From: Cupriavidus basilensis
Lineage (GTDB): Bacteria; Pseudomonadota; Gammaproteobacteria; Burkholderiales; Burkholderiaceae
DNA length: 64,000 nt
Direction of reading: 5' to 3'
Assembly (NCBI RefSeq): GCF_000876015.1
Contig: NZ_BBQM01000020.1
Span: forward strand, 186,001-250,000
The notes below the pieces were generated by a model that searched no databases, had not been told where the DNA came from, and saw only the letters and a program-made list of their open reading frames with translations. Positions within the stretch are counted from its first letter, which is position 1, and each line of letters begins with the position of its first letter. Below are positions 1 to 9,359 of the stretch, piece by piece. A program made the position numbers and the translations under genes.

Positions 1-714
1 CTGTTCTACAACAAGACCGACCGCGGCGGCGACGAAGAGCTGGTGACGCAGGCCGCCGAGACCTCGGTGCGCGAGATCGTCGGCCGCAACAAGATGGATG
101 CGGTGCTGTACGAGAACCGCGAGCAGATCGCGCAGAACCTCGCCAAGTCGATCCAGTCCATCCTCTCGGCCTACAAGACCGGCATCCGCGTGATCTCGGT
201 CAACGTGCAGAGCGTGCAGCCGCCCGAGCAGGTGCAGGCCGCCTTCGACGACGTCAACAAGGCCAGCCAGGACCGCGAGCGCGCCATCAGCGAAGGCCAG
301 GCCTACGCCAACGACGTGATCCCGCGCGCCAAGGGCACCGCCGCGCGCCTGAACGAGGAGGCGCTGGCCTACAAGTCGCGCGTGGTCAACCAGGCCGAGG
401 GCGACGCCGCGCGCTTCCAGCAGGTCCAGGCGCAATACGCCAAGGCGCCGCAGGTCACGCGCGACCGCCTCTACATTGAAACCATGCAGCAGATCTATAC
501 GAATTCGACCAAGGTGCTGGTGGACTCGCGCCAGGGCAACAATCTCCTCTACCTGCCGCTGGACAAGCTGATGTCGCAGGCGCAGTCCGGCACGCCGGCC
601 GCCGGCGCCGCGCAGGCGCCCGCCGCCGGCAGCGCTCCCGCGCCGGCGCCCGACGCCAGCGGCGACAACCGGTCGCGCGAACTGCTGCGCAACCGTGACC
701 GCGATTCGCGCTGA
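1..714 (+). CDS. hflK: HflK, FtsH protease modulator (5'-truncated by window edge)
   Basis: The frame is open from base 1, so the start lies outside the window; about 237 residues remain. The visible part is the second half of an SPFH/band-7 domain and its Ala/Arg/Glu-rich helical region, ending in a low-complexity Ala-Pro tail (residues about 195-222 of the fragment) and a charged C-terminus. HflK forms a membrane-anchored complex with HflC on the periplasmic side that surrounds FtsH and modulates its proteolysis (family knowledge). Its identity rests on the sequence and on hflC starting 11 bases downstream. The transmembrane N-terminus cannot be seen here. Confidence 0.93.
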   Translation: MFYNKTDRGGDEELVTQAAETSVREIVGRNKMDAVLYENREQIAQNLAKSIQSILSAYKTGIRVISVNVQSVQPPEQVQAAFDDVNKASQDRERAISEGQAYANDVIPRAKGTAARLNEEALAYKSRVVNQAEGDAARFQQVQAQYAKAPQVTRDRLYIETMQQIYTNSTKVLVDSRQGNNLLYLPLDKLMSQAQSGTPAAGAAQAPAAGSAPAPAPDASGDNRSRELLRNRDRDSR

Positions 715-725
715 GGAGCCCTGAC

Positions 726-1634
726 ATGAACCGACTGATTTCGATTGTCATCGGCCTCTTCATCGTGCTGGCGATTGGCTCCTCGATGGTGTACGTGGTG
801 GACCAGCGCCAGTACGCGGTGGTGTTCGCCTTCGGCGAGATCAAGCAGGTGGTGCGCGAGCCCGGCCTGCACTTCAAGCTGCCGCCGCCGCTGCAGAACG
901 TGGTCTTCATGGACCGCCGCCTGCTGACCATCGACGTGGCCGCGTCCGAGCGCTTCCTGACCGCCGAGAAGAAGAGCATGGTGGTGGACTGGTTCGTCAA
1001 GTGGCGCATCACCGATCCGCGCAAGTTCTTCGTCGCCTTCAACGGCAACATCCGCAGCGCGCAGGACCGCATGACCCAGCGCATCGATTCCGTCGCCCGC
1101 GAGGAATTCGGCAAGCGCACGGTGGCCGACGTGGTCGCCGGCGAGCGCGACAAGGTCATGCAGAACATCCGCTCGGCGATGGCCGACTACGCGCAGTCGG
1201 TCGGCGTGGAGATCATCGACGTGCGCCTCAAGCGCGTGGACCTGCTGCCCGCGATCAGCGAATCGGTGTACCGCCGCATGGAGGCCGAGCGCAAGCGCGT
1301 GGCCAACGAGCTGCGCTCCACCGGCGCGGCCGAGGGCGAGAAGATCCGCGCCGACGCCGACCGCCAGCGCGAGGTGGTGCTGGCCGAGGCCTACCGCGAC
1401 GCGCAGAAGATCAAGGGCGACGGCGATGCCCAGGCTTCGCAGATCTACGCCGACGCGTTCGGCCGCGATCCGCAGTTCGCGCAGTTCTGGCGCAGCATGG
1501 AGGCCTACCGCAATACCTTCCGCGACAAGCGCGACGTGCTGGTGCTGGAGCCCAACTCGGACTTCTTCCGCTACATGCGCTCGCCGAACGGCGCGCCGGC
1601 CCCGGCGCCGGCGCCCGCGGCGGGACGCCGCTGA
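726..1634 (+). CDS. hflC: HflC, FtsH protease modulator
   Basis: This 302-residue protein is the partner of HflK. It has an N-terminal membrane anchor (about residues 4-24), then an SPFH/band-7 domain (about 25-200), a charged coiled region and a short Pro-Ala C-terminus. The complex cages FtsH at the inner membrane and restrains its degradation of membrane substrates. The ATG follows hflK by 11 bases with AGGAG upstream, so the two are co-translated in an operon. The length fits the family. A strong palindromic terminator follows at 1681. Confidence 0.96.
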   Translation: MNRLISIVIGLFIVLAIGSSMVYVVDQRQYAVVFAFGEIKQVVREPGLHFKLPPPLQNVVFMDRRLLTIDVAASERFLTAEKKSMVVDWFVKWRITDPRKFFVAFNGNIRSAQDRMTQRIDSVAREEFGKRTVADVVAGERDKVMQNIRSAMADYAQSVGVEIIDVRLKRVDLLPAISESVYRRMEAERKRVANELRSTGAAEGEKIRADADRQREVVLAEAYRDAQKIKGDGDAQASQIYADAFGRDPQFAQFWRSMEAYRNTFRDKRDVLVLEPNSDFFRYMRSPNGAPAPAPAPAAGRR

Positions 1635-1680
1635 GCGCCACCAAGCGCCACGCCCGGCGGCCACGGCCGCCGGGCGCCAG

Positions 1681-1710
1681 GACAAAACCCCGGCTTGCCG
1701 GGGTTTTGTC
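1681..1710. terminator. Palindromic terminator after hflC
   Basis: Two perfectly complementary 13-base arms (1681-1693 and 1698-1710) flank a CTTG loop. One arm is GACAAAACCCCGG, so an A-run precedes and a T-run closes the stem; the structure could terminate in both directions. It separates the hflKC transcript from hisZ. Confidence 0.8.
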
Positions 1711-1875
1711 CGGCTGGGGCGGCGCGATGCGCGCGCCGGCCGGGCGCCTCGGCCGCCGCACGGCGGGCGCGCCGGGTGACGGCGGCGCGGCGCTGCCGGT
1801 CCGGCCGCCGCCGGCGCGAACCCAATTCAACGGGCATCCCGCGGATGCCCGGCAACCGACGTGAAGAGATTGACC

Positions 1876-3039
1876 ATGTCCAACCACTGGCTTCTGCCTG
1901 AAAACATCGCCGACGTGCTGCCGTCGGAGGCCCGCAAGATCGAAGAGCTGCGCCGCCGCATGCTGGACCTGTTCCGCACCTACGGCTACGAGCTCGTCAT
2001 GCCGCCGATGCTGGAATACCTCGAGTCCCTGCTGACCGGCACCGGCCATGACCTCGACCTGCGCACGCTCAAGCTGGTCGACCAGCTCTCCGGCCGCACG
2101 CTGGGCCTGCGCGCCGACATCACGCCCCAGGTCGCCCGCATCGACGCGCACCTGCTCAACCGCTCCGGCGTGACCCGCCTGTGCTACGCCGGCAACGTGC
2201 TGCACGCGCGCCCGGCGGGCTTTCGCGCCACGCGCGAACCGATCCAGGTCGGCGCCGAGATCTACGGCCACGCCGGCCTCGAGGCCGACGTCGAGATCCA
2301 GTCGCTGATGCTGGCCGCGCTGCAGGTCGCGGGGCTGACCGACGTGCGCCTGGACCTGTGCCACGCGGGCATCCTGGAGGCGCTGCTCGACGGCCTGCCG
2401 TCGAGCCGCAAGATCGAGGACGCGCTGTTCGCCGCGCTCGAGACCAAGGACGTGCCGGCGCTGCGCGAGCTGACCGAAGGCATGCCGCAGGCCGAGCGCG
2501 AGGCGCTGCTGGCGCTGCCCACGCTGTACGGCGGGGTGGACGTGCTGGAGCGCGCCCGCGCCACGCTGCCGGCCAGCCCGGCCATCGCGCGCGCGCTCGA
2601 CGAGCTGGCCGCGCTGGCGGCCGCGGTGAGCGGGGCGAGCGTCAACATCGACCTGTCCGACCTGCGCGGCTACCACTACCACAGCGGCGTGATGTTTACC
2701 GCCTACGTCGCCGGCCTGCCCAACTACGTGGCCCGCGGCGGGCGCTACGACAAGGTCGGCGAAGCCTTCGGCCGCGCGCGGCCGGCCACCGGCTTCTCGC
2801 TCGATCTGCGCGAGGTTGCCGCGCTGTCGCCGCTGGAAGTGCGGGCTTTCGCCATCTTCGCGCCGTGGGATGCGGATCCCGAGCTGCGCGCCGCGATTGC
2901 CGCGCTGCGCGCCGACGGCGAGATCGTGATCCAGTCGCTGCCGGGCCACACGCACCAGCTCGACGAATTCAACTGCGACCGCCAGCTGGTGCGCCAGGAC
3001 GGCGGCTGGGTGGTGGTGCCGCGCGGCGCCGGGGCGTAG
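1876..3039 (+). CDS. hisZ: HisZ, ATP phosphoribosyltransferase regulatory subunit
   Basis: This is a 387-residue histidyl-tRNA-synthetase-like protein without tRNA-charging function. In organisms with short HisG it forms the hetero-octameric ATP phosphoribosyltransferase that starts histidine biosynthesis. The class II core is recognisable (about residues 8-320): an N-terminal segment LLPENIADVLP, the motif-2-like RADITPQVAR and the later RGGRYD. I chose ATG 1876 because GAAGAGA lies just upstream and the protein then begins MSNHWLLP, the usual HisZ start; an in-frame GTG exists at 1861. The position between hflC and purA is typical of Burkholderiales. Confidence 0.94.
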   Translation: MSNHWLLPENIADVLPSEARKIEELRRRMLDLFRTYGYELVMPPMLEYLESLLTGTGHDLDLRTLKLVDQLSGRTLGLRADITPQVARIDAHLLNRSGVTRLCYAGNVLHARPAGFRATREPIQVGAEIYGHAGLEADVEIQSLMLAALQVAGLTDVRLDLCHAGILEALLDGLPSSRKIEDALFAALETKDVPALRELTEGMPQAEREALLALPTLYGGVDVLERARATLPASPAIARALDELAALAAAVSGASVNIDLSDLRGYHYHSGVMFTAYVAGLPNYVARGGRYDKVGEAFGRARPATGFSLDLREVAALSPLEVRAFAIFAPWDADPELRAAIAALRADGEIVIQSLPGHTHQLDEFNCDRQLVRQDGGWVVVPRGAGA

Positions 3040-3193
3040 GCGCCCTTTTTTCGCGCGGCTCGCGCGCATGGGCCGGCAGCGCCGCGGCGCCTGCCGCGCC
3101 CGCTTTCGGCCCGTTGCCGGCCGGCTCCCCAAAAACGGGGTGTTGTCCGGCAACGAGAGTAAAATACGTTTTTAACCTTCTGACCAAATCAAC

Positions 3194-4534
3194 ATGTCCG
3201 CTTCTGCAGTAAGCCAGGGACGCAATGTCGTCGTGATCGGCACCCAGTGGGGTGACGAAGGCAAAGGGAAAATCGTCGATTGGCTTACCGATCATGCAAA
3301 GGGCGTGGTGCGGTTCCAGGGTGGCCACAATGCGGGCCACACCCTCATCATCGGCGGCAAGAAGACCATCCTGCGGCTGATTCCCTCGGGCATCATGCGC
3401 GCCGGCACGGTCTGCTACATCGGCAACGGCGTGGTGCTGTCGCCCGAGGCGCTGTTCCGCGAGATCGAGGAGCTGGAAGGCGCCGGCCTGCAGGTGCAGA
3501 ACCGCCTGCGCATCTCCGAAGCGACCACGCTGATCCTGCCGTACCACATCGCCATCGACAAGGCGCGCGAAGCGCGCCGCGGCGCCGGCAAGATCGGTAC
3601 CACCGGCCGCGGCATCGGCCCGGCCTACGAAGACAAGGTGGCCCGCCGCGCGCTGCGCGTGCAGGACCTGTTCGATCCCAAGACCTTCGCCGAGCGCCTG
3701 CGCGAGAACCTGGACCTGCACAACTTCATGCTGACCCAGTACCTGGGCGCCGAAGCGGTGGACTTCCAGCAGACCCTGGACGAAATGCTGGCCTACGCGC
3801 CGCGCCTGGCGCCGATGGTGGCCGACGTGTCCGCCGAGCTGTACGCGGTCAACGCCGCCGGCGACAACCTGATGTTCGAAGGCGCGCAAGGCACGCTGCT
3901 CGACGTCGACCACGGCACCTATCCGTTCGTCACCTCGAGCAACTGCGTGGCCGGCGCGGCCGCCGCCGGCGCCGGCGTCGGCCCGGGCCGCCTGAACTAC
4001 ATCCTGGGCATCACCAAGGCCTACTGCACCCGCGTGGGTTCGGGCCCGTTCCCCAGCGAGCTGTACGACAACGACAACCCCGCCCGCCAGGACGCGGTCG
4101 GCGTGCGCCTGGCCAACGTCGGCAAGGAATTCGGCTCGGTCACGGGCCGTCCGCGCCGCACCGGCTGGCTCGACGCCGCCGCGCTCAAGCGCTCGGTGCA
4201 GATCAACGGCGTGTCGGGCCTGTGCATGACCAAGCTCGACGTGCTCGACGGCCTCGAGACCATCAAGCTGTGCGTGGGCTACCAGCTCGACGGCAAGACC
4301 GTCGACATCCTGCCGCGCGGCTCGGATGCGGTGGCGCGCTGCGTGCCGGTGTACGAGGAATTCCCGGGCTGGAACGAGTCCACCTTCGGCGTGAAGGCCT
4401 GGGACGCGCTGCCCGAGCAGGCACGCGTCTACCTCAAGCGCATCGAGGAAGTGGTCGGCATCCCGATCGATATGATCTCGACCGGCCCGGACCGCGACGA
4501 AACCATCCTGCTGCGCCACCCGTACGTGGCGTGA
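3194..4534 (+). CDS. purA: Adenylosuccinate synthetase
   Basis: PurA (446 residues) catalyses GTP-dependent condensation of IMP with aspartate to adenylosuccinate, the first committed step to AMP, in the cytoplasm. The N-terminal phosphate-binding loop GTQWGDEGKGK (residues 16-26) and the following GGHNAGHT motif are intact, as are TTGRGIGPAYEDK and the C-terminal STGPDRDET nucleotide-base region. The length is normal. It lies 154 bases after hisZ; I found no convincing promoter in that gap. Downstream is a phosphoribosyltransferase, so this is a small purine/histidine neighbourhood. Confidence 0.97.
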   Translation: MSASAVSQGRNVVVIGTQWGDEGKGKIVDWLTDHAKGVVRFQGGHNAGHTLIIGGKKTILRLIPSGIMRAGTVCYIGNGVVLSPEALFREIEELEGAGLQVQNRLRISEATTLILPYHIAIDKAREARRGAGKIGTTGRGIGPAYEDKVARRALRVQDLFDPKTFAERLRENLDLHNFMLTQYLGAEAVDFQQTLDEMLAYAPRLAPMVADVSAELYAVNAAGDNLMFEGAQGTLLDVDHGTYPFVTSSNCVAGAAAAGAGVGPGRLNYILGITKAYCTRVGSGPFPSELYDNDNPARQDAVGVRLANVGKEFGSVTGRPRRTGWLDAAALKRSVQINGVSGLCMTKLDVLDGLETIKLCVGYQLDGKTVDILPRGSDAVARCVPVYEEFPGWNESTFGVKAWDALPEQARVYLKRIEEVVGIPIDMISTGPDRDETILLRHPYVA

Positions 4535-4600
4535 CGCCGGGCGCCCGCGAGGGCGCGCATGGCATGGCGCCGGCAAGGCGTCCGCAGCACAATAGCAAAT

Positions 4601-4620
4601 CGGCCCGCGCAAGCGGGCCG
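4601..4620. terminator. GC hairpin with GCAA tetraloop after purA
   Basis: CGGCCCGC (4601-4608) and GCGGGCCG (4613-4620) pair perfectly around a GCAA loop, a GNRA-type tetraloop. No U-run follows, so it is more likely an mRNA-stabilising or processing hairpin than an efficient terminator. Confidence 0.4.
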
Positions 4621-4676
4621 AAGCATTCCCGGTCGACAGACCACAAGCCGAAGCGCCGGAATAGGCGACAAGAACC

Positions 4677-5240
4677 ATGAACCTGCCATCGAACGACGAC
4701 GAGAACCTGTGGATTTCCTGGGATGACTACCACAGCCTGATCGCACGCCTGTCACTGAACGTCCACGAATCGGGCTGGCAGTTCGACAAGATCCTGTGCC
4801 TGGCGCGCGGCGGCCTGCGCGTGGGCGACCAGATGTCGCGCATCTTCGACGTGCCGCTGGCCATCCTCGCCACCAGCAGCTACCGCGAGGCGGCCGGCAC
4901 GCAGCAGGGCGAGCTCGACATCGCGCAGTACATCACCATGACCCGCGGCGAGCTGTCGGGCAAGATCCTGCTGGTCGACGACCTGGTGGATTCCGGCGTC
5001 ACGCTCGAGCGCGTGGGCCGCCACCTGAAGGAGCGCTATCCGGCGGTGACGGAAGTCCGCTCGGCGGTGCTCTGGTACAAGGCGTGCTCCAAGGTCAAGC
5101 CGGACTACCACGTGACCTTCCTGCCGACCAATCCCTGGATCCACCAGCCGTTCGAAGAGTACGACACGCTGCGCCCGCACAACCTCGCGGCCTGGCTCAA
5201 GCGCGGCAAGCGCGCGGCCGACGGCGGCCCGCAGGCCTGA
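4677..5240 (+). CDS. Phosphoribosyltransferase (Hpt1-like)
   Basis: This 187-residue type I phosphoribosyltransferase resembles the hypoxanthine/xanthine PRTase-like group. The PRPP-binding loop ILLVDDLVDSGVT lies at residues 97-109, with an upstream beta-strand ending in ARGG (about 43-46) that typically contacts pyrophosphate. The C-terminal WIHQPFEEY segment may hold the purine-base contacts. Its position after purA suggests purine salvage, but the substrate cannot be fixed from sequence alone. The GntR-family gene begins 18 bases after its stop, so the two may share a transcript. Confidence 0.85.
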   Translation: MNLPSNDDENLWISWDDYHSLIARLSLNVHESGWQFDKILCLARGGLRVGDQMSRIFDVPLAILATSSYREAAGTQQGELDIAQYITMTRGELSGKILLVDDLVDSGVTLERVGRHLKERYPAVTEVRSAVLWYKACSKVKPDYHVTFLPTNPWIHQPFEEYDTLRPHNLAAWLKRGKRAADGGPQA

Positions 5241-5258
5241 TCCGCGGGGCGCGCGCAC

Positions 5259-6008
5259 ATGAGCGGGCAGGGCGGCGTCGCCACGCGGGCCTCGCGCTCG
5301 CAGGCTGCCTATCACAGCCTGCGCGACGACATCTTCGCCTTCCGCCTGCTGCCTGGCGACCGCTTCACCGAGAACGACGTCGCCGAGCGGCTCGGCATCT
5401 CGCGCACGCCCGTGCGCGAGGCGCTGCAGCGTCTGCAGGGCGACGGCCTGGTGCGCGGCCACTACCGCAACGGCTGGGAAGTGGTGCCGCTCGACCTGGG
5501 CCGCTTCGAAGCGCTCTACGAACTGCGCACCGTGCTGGAAACCCACGCGGTGACGCGGCTGTGCCAGCAGCCCGCCGCGCGCCACGTCGACCTCGCCAGC
5601 CTGGCGCGGCAGGACGCCATCTGGCGCGTGCCGCGCGCGCAGCGCCTGGCCGACGGCAACGAGGTGGCGCGGCTCGACGAGGGTTTCCACCTCGCGCTGA
5701 TGCACGCGGCCGGCAACCCGGAGGCCGCCGCGGTTCACCAGCAGGTGACCGACCGCATCCGCATCATCCGCCGGCTGGACTTCGCCTACGGCGACCGCGT
5801 CGAACTGACCTATGACGAGCACGCCGGCATTCTCGATGCCGTGGCCGCGCGCGACAGCGCGCGCGCCGTCGCGCTGCTGGCCTCGCATATCGAGGACGGC
5901 CGCGCCGAAGTGAGCCGCCTGACCACCGAGCGCCTCGAGCGGATCCGCACCAGCCTTGTGCTGCCGGTGCCGCCGGGCGCACCGCCGCGGCGCAGGCGCT
6001 TCGGCTGA
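5259..6008 (+). CDS. GntR-family regulator, FCD (FadR-type) subgroup
   Basis: This 249-residue regulator has an N-terminal winged helix (about residues 12-78; RLGISRTPVREALQRL is the classic GntR recognition helix) and a helical FCD ligand-binding domain (about 85-235) containing RTVLETHAV and a DEGFHLALMHAAGN segment, in which Asp and His side chains usually bind metal and an organic acid. It lies 247 bases upstream of a gamma-glutamyltransferase-family gene. The perfect palindrome at 6228-6243 is the expected kind of operator for this family. Control of the downstream enzyme and transporter genes is inferred from position. Confidence 0.88.
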   Translation: MSGQGGVATRASRSQAAYHSLRDDIFAFRLLPGDRFTENDVAERLGISRTPVREALQRLQGDGLVRGHYRNGWEVVPLDLGRFEALYELRTVLETHAVTRLCQQPAARHVDLASLARQDAIWRVPRAQRLADGNEVARLDEGFHLALMHAAGNPEAAAVHQQVTDRIRIIRRLDFAYGDRVELTYDEHAGILDAVAARDSARAVALLASHIEDGRAEVSRLTTERLERIRTSLVLPVPPGAPPRRRRFG

Positions 6009-6227
6009 CGCCGGGCTTTCCTTGCCGGTCGCCGGACGGCGGCCACGCCCGGGCCCGCCGCCCGGCACCTTCCCCTGGACCTCTCCCAACACGCCCGCCA
6101 CGCGGTCTTGGCGCGCCCGCTGACGCTTTGCGGGCCGCGCCATGGCCGCGCTCGCGCCATGTTTGTGCATCCGGGCCTGCGTTCTGTCCGCCGTGGCACG
6201 CATGTTGCAACGTCTCCTGCGAATCCG

Positions 6228-6243
6228 TTTATGTATACATAAA
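6228..6243. promoter_or_regulatory. Perfect 16-bp palindrome, probable GntR operator
   Basis: TTTATGTATACATAAA reads the same on both strands. Its TGTATACA core resembles operators known for FCD-type GntR regulators. It lies 12 bases before the ATG of the gamma-glutamyltransferase-family gene and directly downstream of a TTGCAA hexamer (6205-6210), so it probably overlaps the -10 region. A bound regulator would block transcription. Confidence 0.7.
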
Positions 6244-6255
6244 TTGCAGGACACG

Positions 6256-7860
6256 ATGAGTTCTCACCTGAATCCGATCCGCGGCAGCCGCGGCATGGCC
6301 GTCGCGCCGCACGCGCTGGCTTCGCAGAGCGCGCTGGCGGTATTGCGCGAAGGCGGCAATGCCGTCGAGGCGATGATCGCCGCGGCGGCCACCATTGCGG
6401 TGGCCTATCCCCACATGAACAGCATCGGCGGCGACAGCTTCTGGCTGATCGCCCGGCCCGGCGAAGCGCCGCGCGGCCTGGAGGCCTGCGGCGCGGCGGC
6501 CGGCGCGGCCACCATCGAACGCTACCGCGAGGCCGGCCTGGCCACGATCCCGTTCCGCGGCGGCCTGGCGGCCAACACCGTGGCCGGCACCGTCTCCGGC
6601 TGGAACGCCGCGCGGGCGTGGTCGCAGGAAGCGCTGGGCGGGCGCCTGCCGCTGTCGCGCCTGCTGGCCGACGCCATCGCCTATGCGCGCGACGGCGTGC
6701 CCGTCACGCAAAGCCAGTCGGCCTGCGTGGCGGCCAAGCAGGCCGAACTGGCCGGCATCGCGGGTTTTGCCGAGACCTTCCTTGCCGAGGGCGTGCCGGC
6801 GACCGGCAGCCGCTTCCGCCAGCCGCGCCTGGCCGCGACGCTGGAGCAACTCGCGCGCGTCGGGCTGGACGATTTCTACCAGGGCGACCTCGCGCACAGC
6901 ATGGCGCGCGACCTCGCCGCCGTGGGCAGCCCGCTGACGCTCGACGACCTGCGCGCGCACCGCGCCGTGTGGAAGACCCCGCTGGCGCTGGCGCATTCGC
7001 GCGGCACCGTCTACAACATGCCGCCGCCCACGCAGGGTCTGGTCTCGCTGCTGATCCTGGGCCAGCTCGACCGCCTGCTGGACAGCGGCATGGACCCGCT
7101 CGGCGCGCCCTTCGTCCACGCCTGCGTGGAGGCGACCAAGCAGGCCTTCGGCGTGCGCGACCGCCATATCACCGATCCGCTCCACATGGACATCGATCCG
7201 CGCGACCTGCTGACGCCGGACTGGCTGGACACGGCCGCGGCGCGCATCCGCCCGGACGCCGCACTGCCGTGGGGCAATGGCCTGGGGCCCGCCGACACCG
7301 TGTGGATGGGCGTGATCGACGGCGACGGCGTGGCGGTCAGCTTCATCCAGAGCATCTATCACGAGTTCGGCAGCGGCGTGGTGCTGCCGGCCTCGGGCGT
7401 CAACTGGCAGAACCGCGGCTGCAGCTTCTCGCTCGACCCCGCCGCGCGCAATCCGCTGGCGCCGGGACGCAAGCCGTTCCACACGCTCAACCCGGCGCTG
7501 GCGCGCCTGGCCGACGGCCGCACGCTGGTCTACGGCAACATGGGCGGCGACGGCCAGCCGCAGTCGCAGAGCGCGGTGTTCTCGCGCATCGCGCATTTCG
7601 GCATGAACCCGCAGGCCGCCATCGACGCGCCGCGCTGGCTGCTGGGCCGGACCTGGGGCCAGACCAGCGACACCCTGAAGCTCGAGGCGCGCTTTCCCGC
7701 CGCCACCAGCGACGCGCTGCGCCAGCTCGGCCACGACGTGGAAATCCTCAGGCCTTACGACGAGACGATGGGACACGCGGGCGCCATCCTGCTGCACCCG
7801 AACGGCCTCTACGAAGGCGGCTCCGATCCGCGCAGCGACGGCAGCGTGGCCGGCTGGTAG
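6256..7860 (+). CDS. Gamma-glutamyltransferase family protein (Ntn hydrolase)
   Basis: This 534-residue member of the GGT/YwrD-like group is related to enzymes that self-cleave and then hydrolyse or transfer gamma-glutamyl or related amide groups. The likely nucleophile is Thr348 in the ADTVWMGVIDGDG segment, which would become the N-terminus of the small subunit. Later glycine-rich motifs (NMGGDGQPQSQ) match the family. No signal peptide is visible, so it probably acts in the cytoplasm, unlike classical periplasmic Ggt. I chose ATG 6256, preceded by GCAGG, instead of an upstream in-frame start at 6142, because the conserved N-terminus and the palindrome fit this choice. With the flanking GntR regulator and MFS carrier it may form a catabolic unit; the substrate is unknown. 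Confidence 0.85.
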   Translation: MSSHLNPIRGSRGMAVAPHALASQSALAVLREGGNAVEAMIAAAATIAVAYPHMNSIGGDSFWLIARPGEAPRGLEACGAAAGAATIERYREAGLATIPFRGGLAANTVAGTVSGWNAARAWSQEALGGRLPLSRLLADAIAYARDGVPVTQSQSACVAAKQAELAGIAGFAETFLAEGVPATGSRFRQPRLAATLEQLARVGLDDFYQGDLAHSMARDLAAVGSPLTLDDLRAHRAVWKTPLALAHSRGTVYNMPPPTQGLVSLLILGQLDRLLDSGMDPLGAPFVHACVEATKQAFGVRDRHITDPLHMDIDPRDLLTPDWLDTAAARIRPDAALPWGNGLGPADTVWMGVIDGDGVAVSFIQSIYHEFGSGVVLPASGVNWQNRGCSFSLDPAARNPLAPGRKPFHTLNPALARLADGRTLVYGNMGGDGQPQSQSAVFSRIAHFGMNPQAAIDAPRWLLGRTWGQTSDTLKLEARFPAATSDALRQLGHDVEILRPYDETMGHAGAILLHPNGLYEGGSDPRSDGSVAGW

Positions 7861-8022
7861 GCGCGGCGCAAGGCATGGGGCGCGCGCCGCGGCGCCGCCC
7901 GTTTTTTTCGCGGCTCCCGGCCGCATGGCGCGCCGGCCGCGCCGGCCGTCCCGGGGCCTGCGCACCGGCGGCGCGCTTTGCGCGCGCCGGTTTTCCCCGA
8001 AGTCCGTTCAAGGAGTGGTTCG

Positions 8023-9315
8023 ATGCGTTCCGTTGCAGATGACGCAGTACTCGGCCTGGCGCCCGCCTTGCCACTGGCGCGCACGCGCTGGATCCAGCTC
8101 GCGCTGGGCGTGGCGTGCATGATGGCGATCTCCAGCCCGCAATACGTCTGGACCCTGTTTACCAAGCCGCTCGCCACCAAGCTCGGCGTGCCGCTGTCCG
8201 AGCTGCAGGTCACTTTCTCGCTGCTGATCGTGCTGCAGACCTTTTTCTCGCCGTTCCAGGGCGCGCTGATCGAGCGCTTCGGGCCGCGCCGGCTGATCGC
8301 GCTCGGCACGGTGCTGTCGGGGCTGAGCTGGGTGCTGGCGTCGCAGGTGCAGAGCCTGGGCATGCTCTACCTGTGCTACGGCGTGGTGGGCGGCCTGGGC
8401 ACCGGCATCGTCTACGTCGGCGTGGTGGGCCAGATGGTGCGCTGGTTCCCGGACCGCCGCGGCTTCGCCGTGGGCATGGTCGCGGCTGGCTACGGCATGG
8501 GCGCGATCGTCACCACCTTCCCGATCGCCTCGGCGCTGGCCGGCAAGGGGCTGGAAACCACGCTGTGGCAGTTCGGCCTGCTGTTCGCGGTGATCGGCTT
8601 CATTGCCTCGCAGGGGCTGCGCGCGCCCGCGGCGCACGCGGCGGCGGCGCCGGCGCATGGCCGGGAAGGCAGCGCCGCGCGCGCCGTGGCCGACGTGCCG
8701 ACGCGCCAGATGCTGCGCACGCCGCTGTTCTGGCTGCTGTTCGGCATGATGACCATGATGTCCACCTCGGGCCTGATGGTGACGTCGCAGATGGCGGCCT
8801 TCGCCAAGGATTTCGGCGTCACCGGCGCCACCGTGCTCGGCATGGCGGCGCTGCCGCTGGCGCTGACGCTCGACCGCTTCACCAACGGGCTCACGCGCCC
8901 GCTGTTCGGCTGGGTCTCCGACCGCTGGGGACGCGAGAACACCATGTGCCTGGCCTTCGCGCTGGAAGGCGTGGCGATGGCGCTGTGGCTGCTGACGCGC
9001 GAGAACGCGGTGCTGTTCGTGCTGCTGTCGGGCGTGGTGTTCCTGGGCTGGGGCGAGATCTTCTCGCTGTTTCCCTCCACGCTGACCGATACCTTCGGCA
9101 CGCGCTTCGCCACCACCAACTACGGCTGGCTGTACATCTCGCAGGGCATCGGTTCGATCTTCGGCGGCCCGCTGGCCGCGCTGATGCACGAGCGGCTGGG
9201 TAGCTGGATGCCGGTCTTCGGCGTGGCGATCACGCTCGACATCGCGACCGCGCTGCTGGCCATCGCGGTGCTCAAGCCGGCGCGGCGCAGCTACCTCGCG
9301 CGGCCGGCCGGCTGA
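8023..9315 (+). CDS. MFS transporter, oxalate/formate antiporter-like
   Basis: This 430-residue major facilitator has about twelve hydrophobic segments, a central hydrophilic loop (about residues 205-225) and the MFS signature GWVSDRWGREN between helices 8 and 9. The N-terminal half (SPQYVWTLFTKPLATKLG) resembles the OxlT-like monocarboxylate or oxalate:formate antiporter group. I chose ATG 8023 because AGGAG lies seven bases before it. It follows the gamma-glutamyltransferase-family gene by 162 bases in the same direction, so it probably carries that enzyme's substrate or product. That is inference; oxalate specificity is not proven by sequence. Confidence 0.82.
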   Translation: MRSVADDAVLGLAPALPLARTRWIQLALGVACMMAISSPQYVWTLFTKPLATKLGVPLSELQVTFSLLIVLQTFFSPFQGALIERFGPRRLIALGTVLSGLSWVLASQVQSLGMLYLCYGVVGGLGTGIVYVGVVGQMVRWFPDRRGFAVGMVAAGYGMGAIVTTFPIASALAGKGLETTLWQFGLLFAVIGFIASQGLRAPAAHAAAAPAHGREGSAARAVADVPTRQMLRTPLFWLLFGMMTMMSTSGLMVTSQMAAFAKDFGVTGATVLGMAALPLALTLDRFTNGLTRPLFGWVSDRWGRENTMCLAFALEGVAMALWLLTRENAVLFVLLSGVVFLGWGEIFSLFPSTLTDTFGTRFATTNYGWLYISQGIGSIFGGPLAALMHERLGSWMPVFGVAITLDIATALLAIAVLKPARRSYLARPAG

Positions 9316-9359
9316 GAAGCGAGCGGGCGGGGCGGCAGCGCGCCGCCCCGAGGCATCGC

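Noticed and set aside
3143..3165. TTGTCC and TAAAAT as a purA promoter
   Set aside because: The hexamers are only 11 bases apart, too close for sigma-70.
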